A stretch of 64,000 nucleotides of DNA from Gordionus sp. m RMFG-2023 (lineage: Eukaryota > Nematomorpha > Gordioida > Chordodea > Parachordodidae): positions 39,099,366-39,163,365 of the forward strand of contig NC_088777.1 in the NCBI RefSeq assembly GCF_954871325.1, written 5' to 3'. The notes beneath the pieces were generated by a model. It did no database searches, was not told where the DNA came from, and saw nothing but the letters and a program-made list of their open reading frames with translations. Position 1 is the first letter of the stretch. Each line of letters opens with the position of its first letter. Made by a program: the position numbers and the translations under genes. Of the stretch, positions 49,701-60,910 are shown in pieces.

Positions 49701-51839
49701 AGTGATTATCCAAAGAAGATACAGGTTTATAGAATTGATTTTAATTTATTTAAGAATTAATTCCAAATTTCCTTCTATGCCAGCCATTGGTAAACTTTTT
49801 CCTTGACATCGCTGGAACCTAATTCAGCATAAAAAAAATTTTTTTAAGCACGGTTAAATGCTAGCATATCCGCTGGAATTATAATATAAAAATAATGGGA
49901 AATATTAATATAGATTTATTTTAATTGCTCAATTTATAAAGCGTTATATTTTATTATTATAATATTATGACAAAATTTGTCTTAAAAACTTCCTAACGCT
50001 TATACATAAATCTTAAACTTAATGACTGAATAGAAAAAAAATATAAAACATAACTATAAAATGTAATCGAATAATTTAAATTTTGGTGTGTATGTATGTG
50101 TATCGAAATGCCTTTATAAATAAATAAAAAAAACTTTTTTTTTCTTCCGAAAATCAATATCAAGCTAAAACATGATTTAGTTTGTCTCTTTAACAGAAAT
50201 ATAAGATAAAATAAAGAAATTGCCAAAAAAACAAAATATTTCTTATCAGATTTGCTGAGAAATTTTTTTGCCAAATTGCCTATTTTTTAAAAAAATATTT
50301 ATTTATTTCAAAACTATCAATTTATTGTGGTCGGTTATGTTAAATCAGGCAAAAAAGGTATAAATAATTATTATATTAAATTATTTACAATAATTGATAA
50401 ATAAAATTATAATATTTTTTAAAGGTCCAGGTATTCAAAATAAAAAAAAACGTTAAAATAAAAATGTAAATGATTTAAAAAAATATATATTTATTGTTAT
50501 AAATATAAAAATGTAAGGAGAAAATCCTGGAAGTAATTTTTTTCAGTTTCTTATTTTAAATTTATCATATTCTTAGGTTTGGTTAAGCATTTATTAATTA
50601 TTATTCAAGAGAACTCTACATATTAAAATTTCTTTATGGAGAGGTGGGGGAGGGGGGGGGGTGTACTTTTAAGTTTGATTACTTTTTTCATAATCAATTC
50701 CTAAAATGCTTTTAGTTTTTTAAAATGTATCAAATTTTACTATAAAATAAAGGACTCTATTCCGTAGGGTGAGGGGAACTCCCTGCTATAAATGATAGAT
50801 TTCTGGTTCTATATTACAATTAACCCAATTTTAATAAGTGTGTTTACTTTACACCTTACCAGACCAGACATAAATACTACAATTTATAAAATGTTTATAA
50901 TTCTAAAAAATGATATTTTAAATTGTCGGGCTAGGGTAGATCTACTTTTGTGGTAAATAAGAGATATCTTATATGAGTGCGAAAAAAAATCTTTTAAAAA
51001 ACAATTTGTGTAATTATTTTGAATATACATATAATAAAAATAATTAAATGTTCTCTTATATGAGTGTATTTTTAAATCGCATTTTTTCAAAAAAATAATA
51101 AATTTTTACTAAAATAAAATTAAGTTTTTAAGTTAAAATTCATATTAAATTCCCTCTTTAAAAGCTTGTAAAAATTTAATATTTTGTTATCAGAAATATG
51201 ATATCCTAATGATTTGTTAAATAATATATAGATTTTTTTAAAGTGGTTCACATTTATAATTTCAGAGATAAAACTTTTCTATTTTATTTTTGATATCGTA
51301 ATTAATTATTGTTAATTATTATTGATTTCTTTTCAATATGGTTTAAAAACTTTATGTTTAAGTTTTAATTATAACAAATTTTTTTTTTTGCTTCAATCAA
51401 GAAAAGATTATAATATTTTTTTGGTATAACAAGTTCTTCCCATAAGTGTTAAACTTAACTAAGTAAGAGAGAAAGAAAACCAAATTTTTATGCCATATTT
51501 TGTTACATATTTTATTTTGTTATTTTATTATAATTTATAATAGATAAAACACAAAATCGTTAATTTACACCTCACGCTATGTTGTAATATAAGAGAATAA
51601 TAAAATATATTATAACTTTTATATGTAATTTAATATATTATAAAACTTTTACAAGTGCTAAATGAAGATGATTGTATTTTTTTTTATCCGTTTGAAAGTT
51701 TTTGTTCAAGTTTAGTATATACGAATTACAAAAAAAAATTGTTTAAAATTTAATTTATTCAAAAATTTTCTATTAGGGTAATTCAGTTGTCAGATAGCTA
51801 TTAATTTGATAATCTCGAATAAATTAGGTTTGACTAACT
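46746..51839. other. AT-rich spacer
   Basis: No gene supported over about 5 kb. A purine-rich stretch at 50639-50662 (ggagaggtggggg then a run of ten G) is the only strong compositional feature. The short frames are low-complexity Phe/Ile/Lys. Confidence 0.45.
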
Positions 51840-52027
51840 ATTCAAATCTTCTTAAACCCGTTCATTTATCTCTATCTGATGGCAAAAGACCAAATGGCAT
51901 TACAAATTTTAGAGGAAAACAACTCATGTGGGATTTTATCTGTGTCTCCTTCTCCGCTAATTCAAAGAGACCCGCATTAGTAGGCGATTTAAACGCGTTT
52001 AAGCTTACTTTGAAAATTACCACATGA
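51840..52027 (+). pseudogene. retroelement nuclease-like domain fragment
   Basis: The frame contains LLKPVHLSLSDGKRPNGIT, then GKQLMWDFICVSF, then stops at TGA 52025-52027. The spacing DGkRPdG...G..l.WD.tC is typical of a PD-(D/E)XK-like domain that precedes the segment found at 46530-46745 in the same protein family. Here the usual PD is PN. The next segment of that protein is absent; hAT sequence follows instead. Relic; family from memory. Confidence 0.5.
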
Positions 52028-52192
52028 AAATCGGTTATTGAAGATTAGTGTGCTTAGATAAAATGGAAAGTAAATATATTAATGAATCATTACTTCTCTC
52101 TAATATTTGTATTCTTTTAATAGATAAACAGTTTTGTCAAATCTATCAAACTATGCGATCTATTATGATTACATGTAAATCGTTTAATTCAG

Positions 52193-52405
52193 ATGGCTAC
52201 CGTTATTCCCATAACTAGTGTTGAGGTTGAACCATCATTTTTTTCAATAAAAAAATGGAAGAGTTATTTAGGAATCACAGCGGGAGAAGAAAGAGGGTTG
52301 AGCTTGGCCCTAAGGAGCATTCATTTGGGAATATGGATTGCTGAGAATATAGTTGATGTATTTATAAAAGAGAATCACCGTAGATTATTTTCAAAATTAT
52401 TTTAA
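52193..52405 (+). pseudogene. hAT transposase C-terminal dimerisation domain relic
   Basis: The frame reads IPITSVEVEPSFFSIKKWKSY, then GEERGLSLALRSIHLG and ENIVDVFIKENHRRL, ending at TAA 52403-52405. The family pattern is lPvTsveaERSFS.lk.iK.yLRs.m.eeRL..LalLsih followed by ..vid.fa..k.Rrl. The conserved ER is EP here and the region before it is missing. It is a fragment of a different hAT from those at 9399-11462. Confidence 0.75.
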
Positions 52406-53080
52406 TCTTGGTCATATTCATTTTCATATTCTCGTACCCCTTTTCATTATGTTTAAAATTTTGTGAACAAAATTTTTGCCTTTGTTTTTTTATCATTTTT
52501 TTAAGGGTATGCACCGATTATTTTTTTAAATTTTAGAACTTTCAACAAATTTAAATTAGCCTATTCGTGTGTTAAATTTTTATAGAAATATCTTTTATGT
52601 ATTTACACGTTATATTTTTCAATTAAAAAAACATTTATTTATTATCATTAAAAGTTGTCAATTTTTAAAAAAAATAAATCATGTTCTGGACATTCTATAT
52701 TTATGACCATTTTTTAAAATGTTCCTGGATCCTCGCTAATGCTGAAATACTTTACCTGACGGGATTCAATAATAATGAGCAGTTTCAAAACTTTAAAATT
52801 ATATTTTTTGAAACATAAATCCTTATAATTTATGTAAATTTAATAAATTTATATCGTTTAATAACTGTTATTATGAGAAATAGGAAAATTTTGTAAAATC
52901 CCCCAAAATTACCTATATAGTAAAATTATCCAAATTAGTGCATTTTAAGTGTGCTCATTTCGGGCACACCCAGCATTTCAATTACTCTTAACCTTTATGC
53001 TATTTTTGTTGTTGTTATAACACACAAACTATTTATTAATGTTTCTTTTTGCTTAAAAATCTCTGAGCATATGGTATATA
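52406..53080. other. AT-rich spacer
   Basis: No gene. A small hairpin-like patch gtgtgctcatttcgggcacac lies at 52951-52971. Confidence 0.4.
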
Positions 53081-53300
53081 TAGTGATGAAAAATTTCTAA
53101 ATTTGAGCCGATTTTTTAAAACGGCTAACTCAATATTTTAGCCAGAAAAATATTGCCCAAGTCTCGGTATTTTGCTAATAGAAATAAACTTTTTGCCATC
53201 TAAGAGGAAGATCTTCAGACTTGAATAAGATTTTTCTGGATAAAATACTAAGTTAGCCGTTTTTAAAAATCGGCACAAATAGAGCGATTTTGTAACACTA
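53081..53300. mobile_element. hAT MITE with 8-bp target duplication (family A)
   Basis: Ends tagtgatg and taacacta are flanked by an exact 8-bp duplication, ggtatata, at 53073-53080 and 53301-53308. The long inner arms, gccgattttttaaaacggct and agccgtttttaaaaatcggc, are inverted copies, as in 20486-20693. 220 bp, noncoding. Confidence 0.88.
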
Positions 53301-53308
53301 GGTATATA

Positions 53309-54529
53309 GACTTAATATTTAATATTTCAAAATTCATTTTTTTTTATAATAAGACCTAACATTTTAACCGTTCTATAACTGCCCTACCCCAAGATGAGAT
53401 TTATTATCTATGCAATAAACTTCCAAATAAATTTTATTTTATAGCTAAAACTTTAAGGTATACAAAATTTTAAACTATTAGGATAAATTTATTTTTCTAA
53501 AAGCAGACACTAGGCTAATTTTTTTGTAAAAAACGGGCTTAGATAAGATGTATCAAACCATGAAAATTTGCTAAAAGTTAAATTTAGGTAAGAAATTATA
53601 TATAAAAATATATCTTCACAATACATTTAGGGCCATTATTCTCAAGTCCTAAAAACTTATTCGCTTTAGCATTGTTATCACATAAATTGCTTTACCCCGG
53701 TCTCCTCTATTCAACAAACAACTTGAACTGTTGTTTTTACCCTAACAGATATTTGCTACAGTAAGGATCTCTGGTTTAAATTTATGCCTATTTATAAATA
53801 TTAAAAACATATAAGTTGTTTTGAACATCGTATATAAAAAGTAAAAATAGTCATGTAACCTTAAATTAAATCATTTTTTTATATGATTATGAATGCCACT
53901 TTGGCCAGTCATTGTTATCCTAAATATCCAAGAGTAAATAAAACATTTAAGTTTTAATTTTTTGTGAATATAGCTGAAATTTTAAGGACTCTATCTATAT
54001 AAGTTATCATGTATAGATTTTTTGGGAAATAAAAACAATGTAGAACGAGATTATTGTTATATTACCTGCTACCAGAGTTTTAAAACCTCATAATAAATCG
54101 AATATATTAACTTCAATGCGTATAAGGTATATCTAAACATTTTGAAAATTTTGAATACAAGATAATTCAATAGATAAGAAGTTAAAGGGAATGATCAGCT
54201 CCATTGTCTCCTTTATTGAAAGTATCTGGGAATATTCCTCGAACCCAAAATTTATGCAAATATATTATCTCATTTCTATTAATAAATTCTAAATAAGAAA
54301 TCTAAAAATAAGATTTATAAGTATAAGCATTTTATTTGTTTATTATGAATTATCATTTCTGTGTTAATATATATACATCGCATTGACGAAAAAACTCGAA
54401 CATAGCTATCACTAAGTATAGTTCTGGTTATTAATAAATTATTTTGTAAATTTATTGAATCATAGATGCATATATCAAGATATCTGCAAGCACGGTTCAA
54501 ATCCCGACTCGTATATCCGAATAAAGGCT
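53309..54529. other. AT-rich spacer
   Basis: I see nothing supportable. A B-box-like word (ggttcaaatcccgac, 54496-54510) has no matching A box or fold. Confidence 0.4.
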
Positions 54530-54610
54530 TGAAATGGCCCGATTTTTAAAACCTGCTATTTTATAAAAAATAAATTAAAAACCCGGGCCAGGCTTAAAAA
54601 GTTGATTTAT
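54530..54610. repeat. degraded copy of the GC-rich hAT-type family
   Basis: It has gaaatggcccgattttt and aaacccgggccaggc separated by A/T runs, as in the other copies. The ends are lost. Confidence 0.45.
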
Positions 54611-55509
54611 GTGTCAGGTATATGCTAAAATTTAGATTAACAGTCAAGATTAAAATATTGCATAGTATCGAGTATGAAATAATTTTAAATTATAACTCAC
54701 CAAACCATAATGAATGTGGTTAATATCATCGTAAATCAAAATAATTAGGAAGATAGATATATTATAGGAGGCAAGAGGAGGACCCCCCCCCTTTAAATAT
54801 AAATCTGGATAAAAAAATATATAATTGATTTCCCTACCCTCCCTCCCTTTTGCCCTTGCCATATTATATCTACATTGCTTAGAGGGCGATGCGCTTTATC
54901 GCGTATCATGTATAACATAATATTATTTTATAGATAAACCAGTTGAAGGCCGTGAGCGAGACAAAGGTGGGCCACTAAAAATTTTCAGAAAATCTAAAAT
55001 ACATATTATAATGAATAGCATTACGAATTCTATATTATTATATATAAAGATTTTAATAAAATAATATCTTTGAGCATTATTTACTACATACCCTTCTAGG
55101 TACAAATATCATTATTAACTTCTAAAATATCATTCAAAATAGTATAAAATTTCCTAAATGATAAAAGAGATTTTTAAATTTCAGATAATGTCCATTTTTT
55201 AATATTTAGATATAATAACCTAATATGTGGCTTCGCTAGATTTTGTAACCTGGACTCATTTTTTATTTCCAAAATGATCAAAAAAAAAATTCTTTCCAAA
55301 ATTGACATGAAAACAAAATAGATGGTAATTTTGTCTAAAATTTTTTAAAAAAATTTAAGGGGTTCTTTAAAGTTTTTTGGATTGAGCCTCCAACCCCTTC
55401 CTAACGACGCTACTGATTTTAATAATATTAATTATTTCGGTTGATCTTATAAAACAAATTTTATCGATAAAATATAAAACTAGGATATTAAAATTTTCCT
55501 TCACCAAAT
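54611..55509. other. AT-rich spacer with C-rich patches
   Basis: There is a nine-C run at 54783-54791 and a pyrimidine-rich stretch ctaccctccctcccttttgc at 54834-54853. Both are compositional; no gene is supported. Confidence 0.4.
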
Positions 55510-56650
55510 AAACCATGGCATGGAAGACTGGGTATAGGTAAACCCCTGAGCTTGACAATCCTCTTTATCTCACTTTAAAATTAAATTAACTAGAGGACTT
55601 AAATTTTATCCTAATATAGCTCATATTAGTATGCATCTATAGGCAAAAATCTTTTGAAATAATTAATTATTAAAAATTTTATTTAAGAAATAAAATTTTA
55701 TTGTAATATTCATAAGATTTTTACATGACAGAGTTTTAATTTATTATTAAGTTATATAATCATTTGTATATAAATTAAATTTTATAGCAAAGTTTTACCC
55801 TCTTTTATAATTTGAGAAAGTTTTACGAGTATTTATTATTTCAATCAGGATTATAGTGTACAAAAATTGAACGTTTCAACGCAGCCTTTCAAAACGCAAA
55901 GAAAAACATAAACGTGAATTGCACCGTTAATTTTTATTTTTTTTAATATGAAACGTTTAAATTTAAAACAAAAAAATAATGGTGTCCAATTTAAGCGAAT
56001 GCATTTAAAATTCATTATTTGCGTTTTGAAACGCTGCGTTGAAACGTTCAATTTGTGCTTACTATTAGTCAATTTAAAGCTAGCGGGGCTTGCTAAACCA
56101 TACACGTCAATCAGTTAATATGAAAAAATAATTTTAAATTTTGAAAATAAAATTTAATAGATGTGTATGATTGGAAAATTTATGCTAAGAAATCATATCT
56201 CTTGAGATTCATATTTTAATATGTCCAAAATGTTTATTAAATTAATCAAAATTAAGTTTCAATTTTTTTTATATATAATTATTTTCAATTTAAAAGCATT
56301 ATGATATTTTTAACAATAGAATTATCTATACGCATCATTATTAATAAATAAAAATACATTTCAATTCATTATAGCATAAAATAAACTAATGGTTTAGAAG
56401 CCTCTTGCAGTGGTTTGCCTAACCCCTCTTGTGGGGCGTATAGGGCAAAATATCAACTTTTATAGAAAATAAAATTTCCAAAACATGATTATATTTACAT
56501 AAAAATTTATAGACACTTTTATAATGTATAGTTATAGGTATCAATTTATATATTGTTCTTTATAATATCTAAAAAAACACAGGAGTTATAGCCTATTTTG
56601 CAAAAATCGCTTCTCCTAACGCCCCCCCCCTTTCCCTCATATAGAATTCT
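55510..56650. repeat. dispersed repeat, copy 2
   Basis: It matches 5750-6640 over most of its length except for an extra 211-bp block at 55854-56064 (see next entry). The left inverted end seen in copy 1 is damaged here, while the right one (cagtggtttgcctaacccc, 56408-56426) is kept. It ends near a ten-C run, gcccccccccctttcc, at 56619-56634. Confidence 0.6.
55854..56064. mobile_element. MITE nested inside dispersed repeat copy 2
   Basis: The arms are inverted repeats: left ttgaacgtttcaacgcagc and tttcaaaacgcaaa; right tttgcgttttgaaacgctgc and gttgaaacgttcaa. The block is absent from copy 1, which reads straight across the site, so it is an insertion. The likely target duplication is TTA (55851-55853 and 56065-56067), as for PIF/Harbinger elements; the outer ends tagtgta/cttacta leave some doubt. 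211 bp, noncoding. Confidence 0.75.
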
Positions 56651-57395
56651 ATCTTAGAACGATGATTTGAACATCAAAACATAAAACATTTTTAGTTATA
56701 TATATAAATCAAATGAACTCAAAATCCTTGTGCGCTGACTACCCCCGTTCTGTAAATGACTTTTAATCCCTTTTATTAGGTCTAGACATGCTAATTTCGA
56801 TTAACTCGCAGACACATATAAATAATACTATATATTATGCACTTAGATTTTGTAAAATTAAATATTTTATTAGTGGCAATCAATATTAATGAATTCAATT
56901 ATTTTTCCTTATGAAAGGAGGGATAAATTAATAATTATATACAATTAAATTAACTATAAAACTAAACTCTTTTTTTTAAATTATATAACAAACTAATAAT
57001 TTGACAAAATTAAGATAAATATCCTATCCCGGCTATATTTTTTTAAAAACTTTAGGTTGTATTATAGAATTTTTTTGGCTATCTATAATAGTTGATTGTA
57101 TTATAACAGAAAATTATATATACTTATTAAACTGAGAACTGAAGACTGAAATCAGTGCATGGAAAATATGATTGAATAAAATTTTGCGTTTTCATGATAC
57201 TTTTATACTAATATCTAGATAAAAATTAGCTTCCATTTTTATAAAATTGATAAAATCCCCTTCTTATTTTTCTACTTCTAAATAATTTTGAAATTTTTTA
57301 ATAAACAATATTATAGTCACATTTAATTTTTGAAGAAAATTTTCATATTTAAAATTTTTTTTAAAAAAAATTGAACAAATTGTAGGCGTCCCAAG
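56651..57395. other. AT-rich spacer
   Basis: I see no gene here. The left target duplication of the next element lies at its end (57388-57395). Confidence 0.4.
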
Positions 57396-58575
57396 CATTG
57401 GCGTACGCAGCGAGGGGGGGGATCCCCCCCTCCAAATCTAAAAAATGCTGTTGCCGGATATATTTTTCAAAAATATTTTTGTTTATATTAATTTATATTT
57501 GTTAATATTTATTCGTATCTCATATTAAATATATATTTTATTATATTTATTATCATATTCATAAGTTATTTTATCAATTAATTTCGATTTCAAGTTTTCC
57601 GGCGTAATATTTACTTACTATTTTCAAATTTTTAGTGGCGTAATATTTATCTACCATTTTTTAAATTTCTAGTCAAATAATAATTATTTCTGAAACTTCT
57701 GGTCAAACAGGGAAAATGAAATTGCAACCTTGTCCAACGAGATAGAGCCTCTTCCATCAAGCACTGCTATTAAGGAGTTAGAAGAGCCAATTATTTGCTA
57801 TTACTGAAATATCACAATGGCCTGAAAGAAATATTTCCTCAGAAGCAAGAAAATTATTAGATTCAATGCTCGGCTTTTTTTTTAAAATTTTCAGGCTCGG
57901 CCCAGCTTTTTTTTAAATAAAATTTTCAGGCCCGGCCCCGATTTTTTAAAATAAATTAAATTTATTTTTGATTTTTATAGCTAATAATAACGATTTCTAA
58001 TATCGGCTGTTTTAAAAAATACAGTCCGGCCTGGGTGTTTTTTTAAAAATAATTCAGGCCAGGCTTGGGTGTTTTTTTAAAAAAATTCAGGTCCGGCCCG
58101 GGTGTTTTTTTAAAAAATTTCGGGCCCGGCCCGGGTATATTTAAAAAAATTAAAATATTGTGCCCAGGGGCCGAGCCAGCAGGTCTCTGAAAAACATACC
58201 AAGAAGTACAACATGTGAAAGTAGATTGAAAGGTTTGGATTTTTGAATATTCATAGGCATTTGACGACAAGCAAGAATGAGATAATTGAAAAATTAGCTC
58301 AATCCCAACGAAGATTGGATTTTACATTGTAAATATATAACATATAAAATACAATTATTCCTAAGAAACTTTTTGTGCAAAGGCTCAAAAAATTCAAATT
58401 TCTATTTTGGGTCATTTAAGTGATTCTTTACATATAATTTTTTTATAATTCACATTAATTTAAAATTGTGTATTAGGAATAGTTATTAGTCCTAATAAAT
58501 TTATGCTTGATATTTTTAAAAAACAATAATATTTCTTAAAAAAATTTATTATCCCCCCCCCTGCGTATGCGCCTG
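57396..58575 (+). mobile_element. dead 1.18-kb hAT element with 8-bp target duplication
   Basis: Ends cattggcgtacgcag and ctgcgtatgcgcctg are imperfect inverted repeats flanked by an exact 8-bp duplication, gtcccaag, at 57388-57395 and 58576-58583. G- and C-runs lie just inside both ends. The interior keeps transposase scraps: near 57715-57800, NEIEPLPSSTAIKELEEP; at 58199-58331, RSTTCESRLKGLDF, a frameshift, NIHRHLTTSKNEIIEKLAQ and RRLDF, the hAT C-terminal end. The middle has been replaced by the nested GC-rich element below. Too short and broken to encode a transposase. Confidence 0.85.
57866..58189. mobile_element. GC-rich hAT-type element nested in the dead hAT
   Basis: It ends aggtctctg at 58181-58189, matching the 4657-4955 terminus. 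Inside is a near-tandem series with a period of about 33 bp (58030-58135): a GC-rich block such as gcccggcccgggtgttttt followed by an A/T run. It lies between the two transposase scraps of the surrounding element. The left end and target duplication are unclear. Confidence 0.6.
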
Positions 58576-58583
58576 GTCCCAAG

Positions 58584-59774
58584 TACGTAATAATTTATAT
58601 GAGATCGACGTTTGACCGTTTCTATTTCTAAGTGTAAAAGCGCACTTAGTATTATGCTAATAAACAATCTCTCAACCTTAGGGCATAGGGGTAAGAAATC
58701 TCTATTATAATAGTTTCCAATTTCAGTTTAACCAATCCCTCTTATTTTGGTATCATATTTCCTAAAGATTCCACAAGTCCAGTTGACTAATTTTATGCTA
58801 TCGCTATAATTATGAAAGTATTAAAGCTAAAGCCAGAGACATCGAGTCTCATATTTTATAATATGATAAAAAGTTGATTTTTTATTATTAATAATTTATA
58901 GACATATATTTTGTTTTTTTATTATACTAATTGCTTTAGTTCTTCTATACTTTTTGTTTTATCTTGAATCTTTATACAAATTTTAGAGATTTGCTAAAAA
59001 TATTTATATTTATATTACTAACCAATTGGATTGAAGAGTAAACTAAAATGTAGTAGTTAAGAAATACATGTTGTCCTATGCTTTAAAATTAGTGTTGATT
59101 CAAAATATAATGAGATTTTATTACTTTATATCTATTAACCCTTTCATACACAGAATCGGTCATATTTATTTGTTACAAGTATTTTTTTTTAAAGATGGAA
59201 TATAATAACCAACTGTTCATTTCATATCAGAAATCTTTTTTAAGTGAAAAATATATAAAAAAAAGCTTTAAGGTGGGTAAGATTTCATATTATCATACCA
59301 AAAGTTTCCAAAAAGTGGTATTTTGGCCTTGCGTGAAAAAGGGTTACACCGAAAAGAACAAATAATATCTATAAAGGTCATAAAATTAAATGATTCAAAA
59401 ATATTTTGAATAATAGAAAAAAAAACTTAATGTATTTAAACGCAATTAATATTTAAAATTCAAAATCAGATATTTTTGACTCAGCCTAAAGCGTGCCTCA
59501 ATAGTTATTTTGCTTATAACTACTTTTTCATACTGAAAAACTGATTGATGAATAATATACTAATCAGGAATTATAGTGGCTCCTGGATATTCAGCACCGC
59601 TTCTATTATGATCTTTCCGACATGATACCATTTTTGGCATATTTGTTTTATTTTTCCAAGAATACATTTTTTTAAGCTACCTACTAAATGGAGACCCCAA
59701 AATGTACTAAACACACTAATTATTGATATAAGTTTCAGATGCTTTCAGAAGTTTGGCTGACATCAAGTTAAATA
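58584..59774. other. AT-rich spacer
   Basis: No gene. Short frames are low-complexity, and I see no bounded repeat. Confidence 0.4.
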
Positions 59775-59845
59775 GGCTTGGTAGCTCAGGGATATACATC
59801 CCAGGTGAGGCAAGGAAAGCCGGTTATTTCTCAGGATTTTATTTC
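59775..59845 (+). ncRNA. tRNA-like segment (SINE head or tRNA pseudogene)
   Basis: After seven bases (ggcttgg) comes an A-box-like word, tagctcagg (59782-59790). About 40 bp further on is a degraded B-box-like word, ccggttatttctcagg (59820-59835). The spacing fits a tRNA promoter. The B box has lost the usual TTCGA core and I cannot draw a full cloverleaf, so it is not a working tRNA gene. A tRNA-derived SINE or an old tRNA copy is the best guess. Confidence 0.3.
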
Positions 59846-60554
59846 TGAAACCAAACCCTCAGGTGATAGTTCAAAGGGTACCAGTTATATATTTCAATTT
59901 CGCTATGAAAAACTATTTAATAATACAGCCAAATATTTTAGGAATTTATACATATAAAATTAAAGTAATTTATATATATTGGGAGGAAAAGAGAGGCATT
60001 CGCAAAAATTAAATAAAATTCAAAATCAACATTTACAAGGATTTAAAATCTGTAAAAATGTGTATAAACCTTATAATCTAAAATTAAAGATAACTTAAAC
60101 CTAATTATTGTTAAATTATTCATTCCTCTATTTTACACTTATTATACTTTAATCTGAAAGAGATATATCTATCCACAGACCAAAAAATTGTGCATTTTCC
60201 ATTTCCAGTAAGTATCATGGTTAACTAAATCTAATAAACCCAAAAATTAACATATTCTAAAAACCTTGGTTCCTATCGCACAATTCTTATAAAATAGGCC
60301 TTTGAGGAAAAAGCATAGGGTAAGGGTAATATAAAACATTATATTTCTATAATTAATTTTCTGAATTATTTCAAAGTTCGAGAATCACTAATTCAATTTT
60401 AAAAAATTTAAACGCTCTATATCAATATCCTATTTCTTAAAGTCTTTGTTTAATCTGGTCTTAAAAATAGATATTTCAAAATAAAATAATCACTATCAGT
60501 TATTGCATGGTAACATCTTCATGACAATAAATTGGCTATAATATTTTTGCAATA
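59846..60554. other. AT-rich spacer
   Basis: I see no supportable feature here. Confidence 0.4.
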
Positions 60555-60910
60555 TATAATTCGCGAAATGGTTTTTTGCAATAGTGCCTTCGCAATTTGG
60601 GTTTCGCGATAGTAAATTCTCTATAAAATTTTATTATTGATTAAACGATAAAGGTTACGCTGTTTTCGCTTTGACGAGTTTTAGATAGGGGTATTGCTAT
60701 AAAAATGTACGATATATGATTTACAATATAATCTTCGCGGAAGAGCATGTGCGATAAAATTTTCGCTTTGAGTTTCCGGTTAGAGTCTTACTTTAAAAAC
60801 TCTCGATATATGATTCACGAGATAATCTTCGCGGAAAGTAATTGAGATAGAGTTTCGCTATGAAATTCGACCGTTATAATAAATATTTTCGGTAACAATT
60901 TTGCGATGGA
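60555..60910. repeat. degenerate tandem repeat rich in TTCGCG
   Basis: Units of about 95 bp recur with drift. The clearest pair is cgatatatgatttacaatat plus aatcttcgcgg (60709-60741) and cgatatatgattcacgagat plus aatcttcgcgg (60803-60835). ttcgcg, ttcgct or tgcgat words recur throughout. CpG is far more frequent here than in the surrounding DNA. No coding frame. It could be an old satellite or transposon subterminal array. Confidence 0.6.

Noticed and set aside
50639-50662. G-rich run as a functional G-quadruplex
   Set aside because: It is a simple G tract next to A/T runs with no gene nearby; similar tracts at 42146 and 1530 look like slippage products or transposon ends.
54496-54510. tRNA B-box-like ggttcaaatcccgac
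   Set aside because: No A box at the right distance and no cloverleaf arms.
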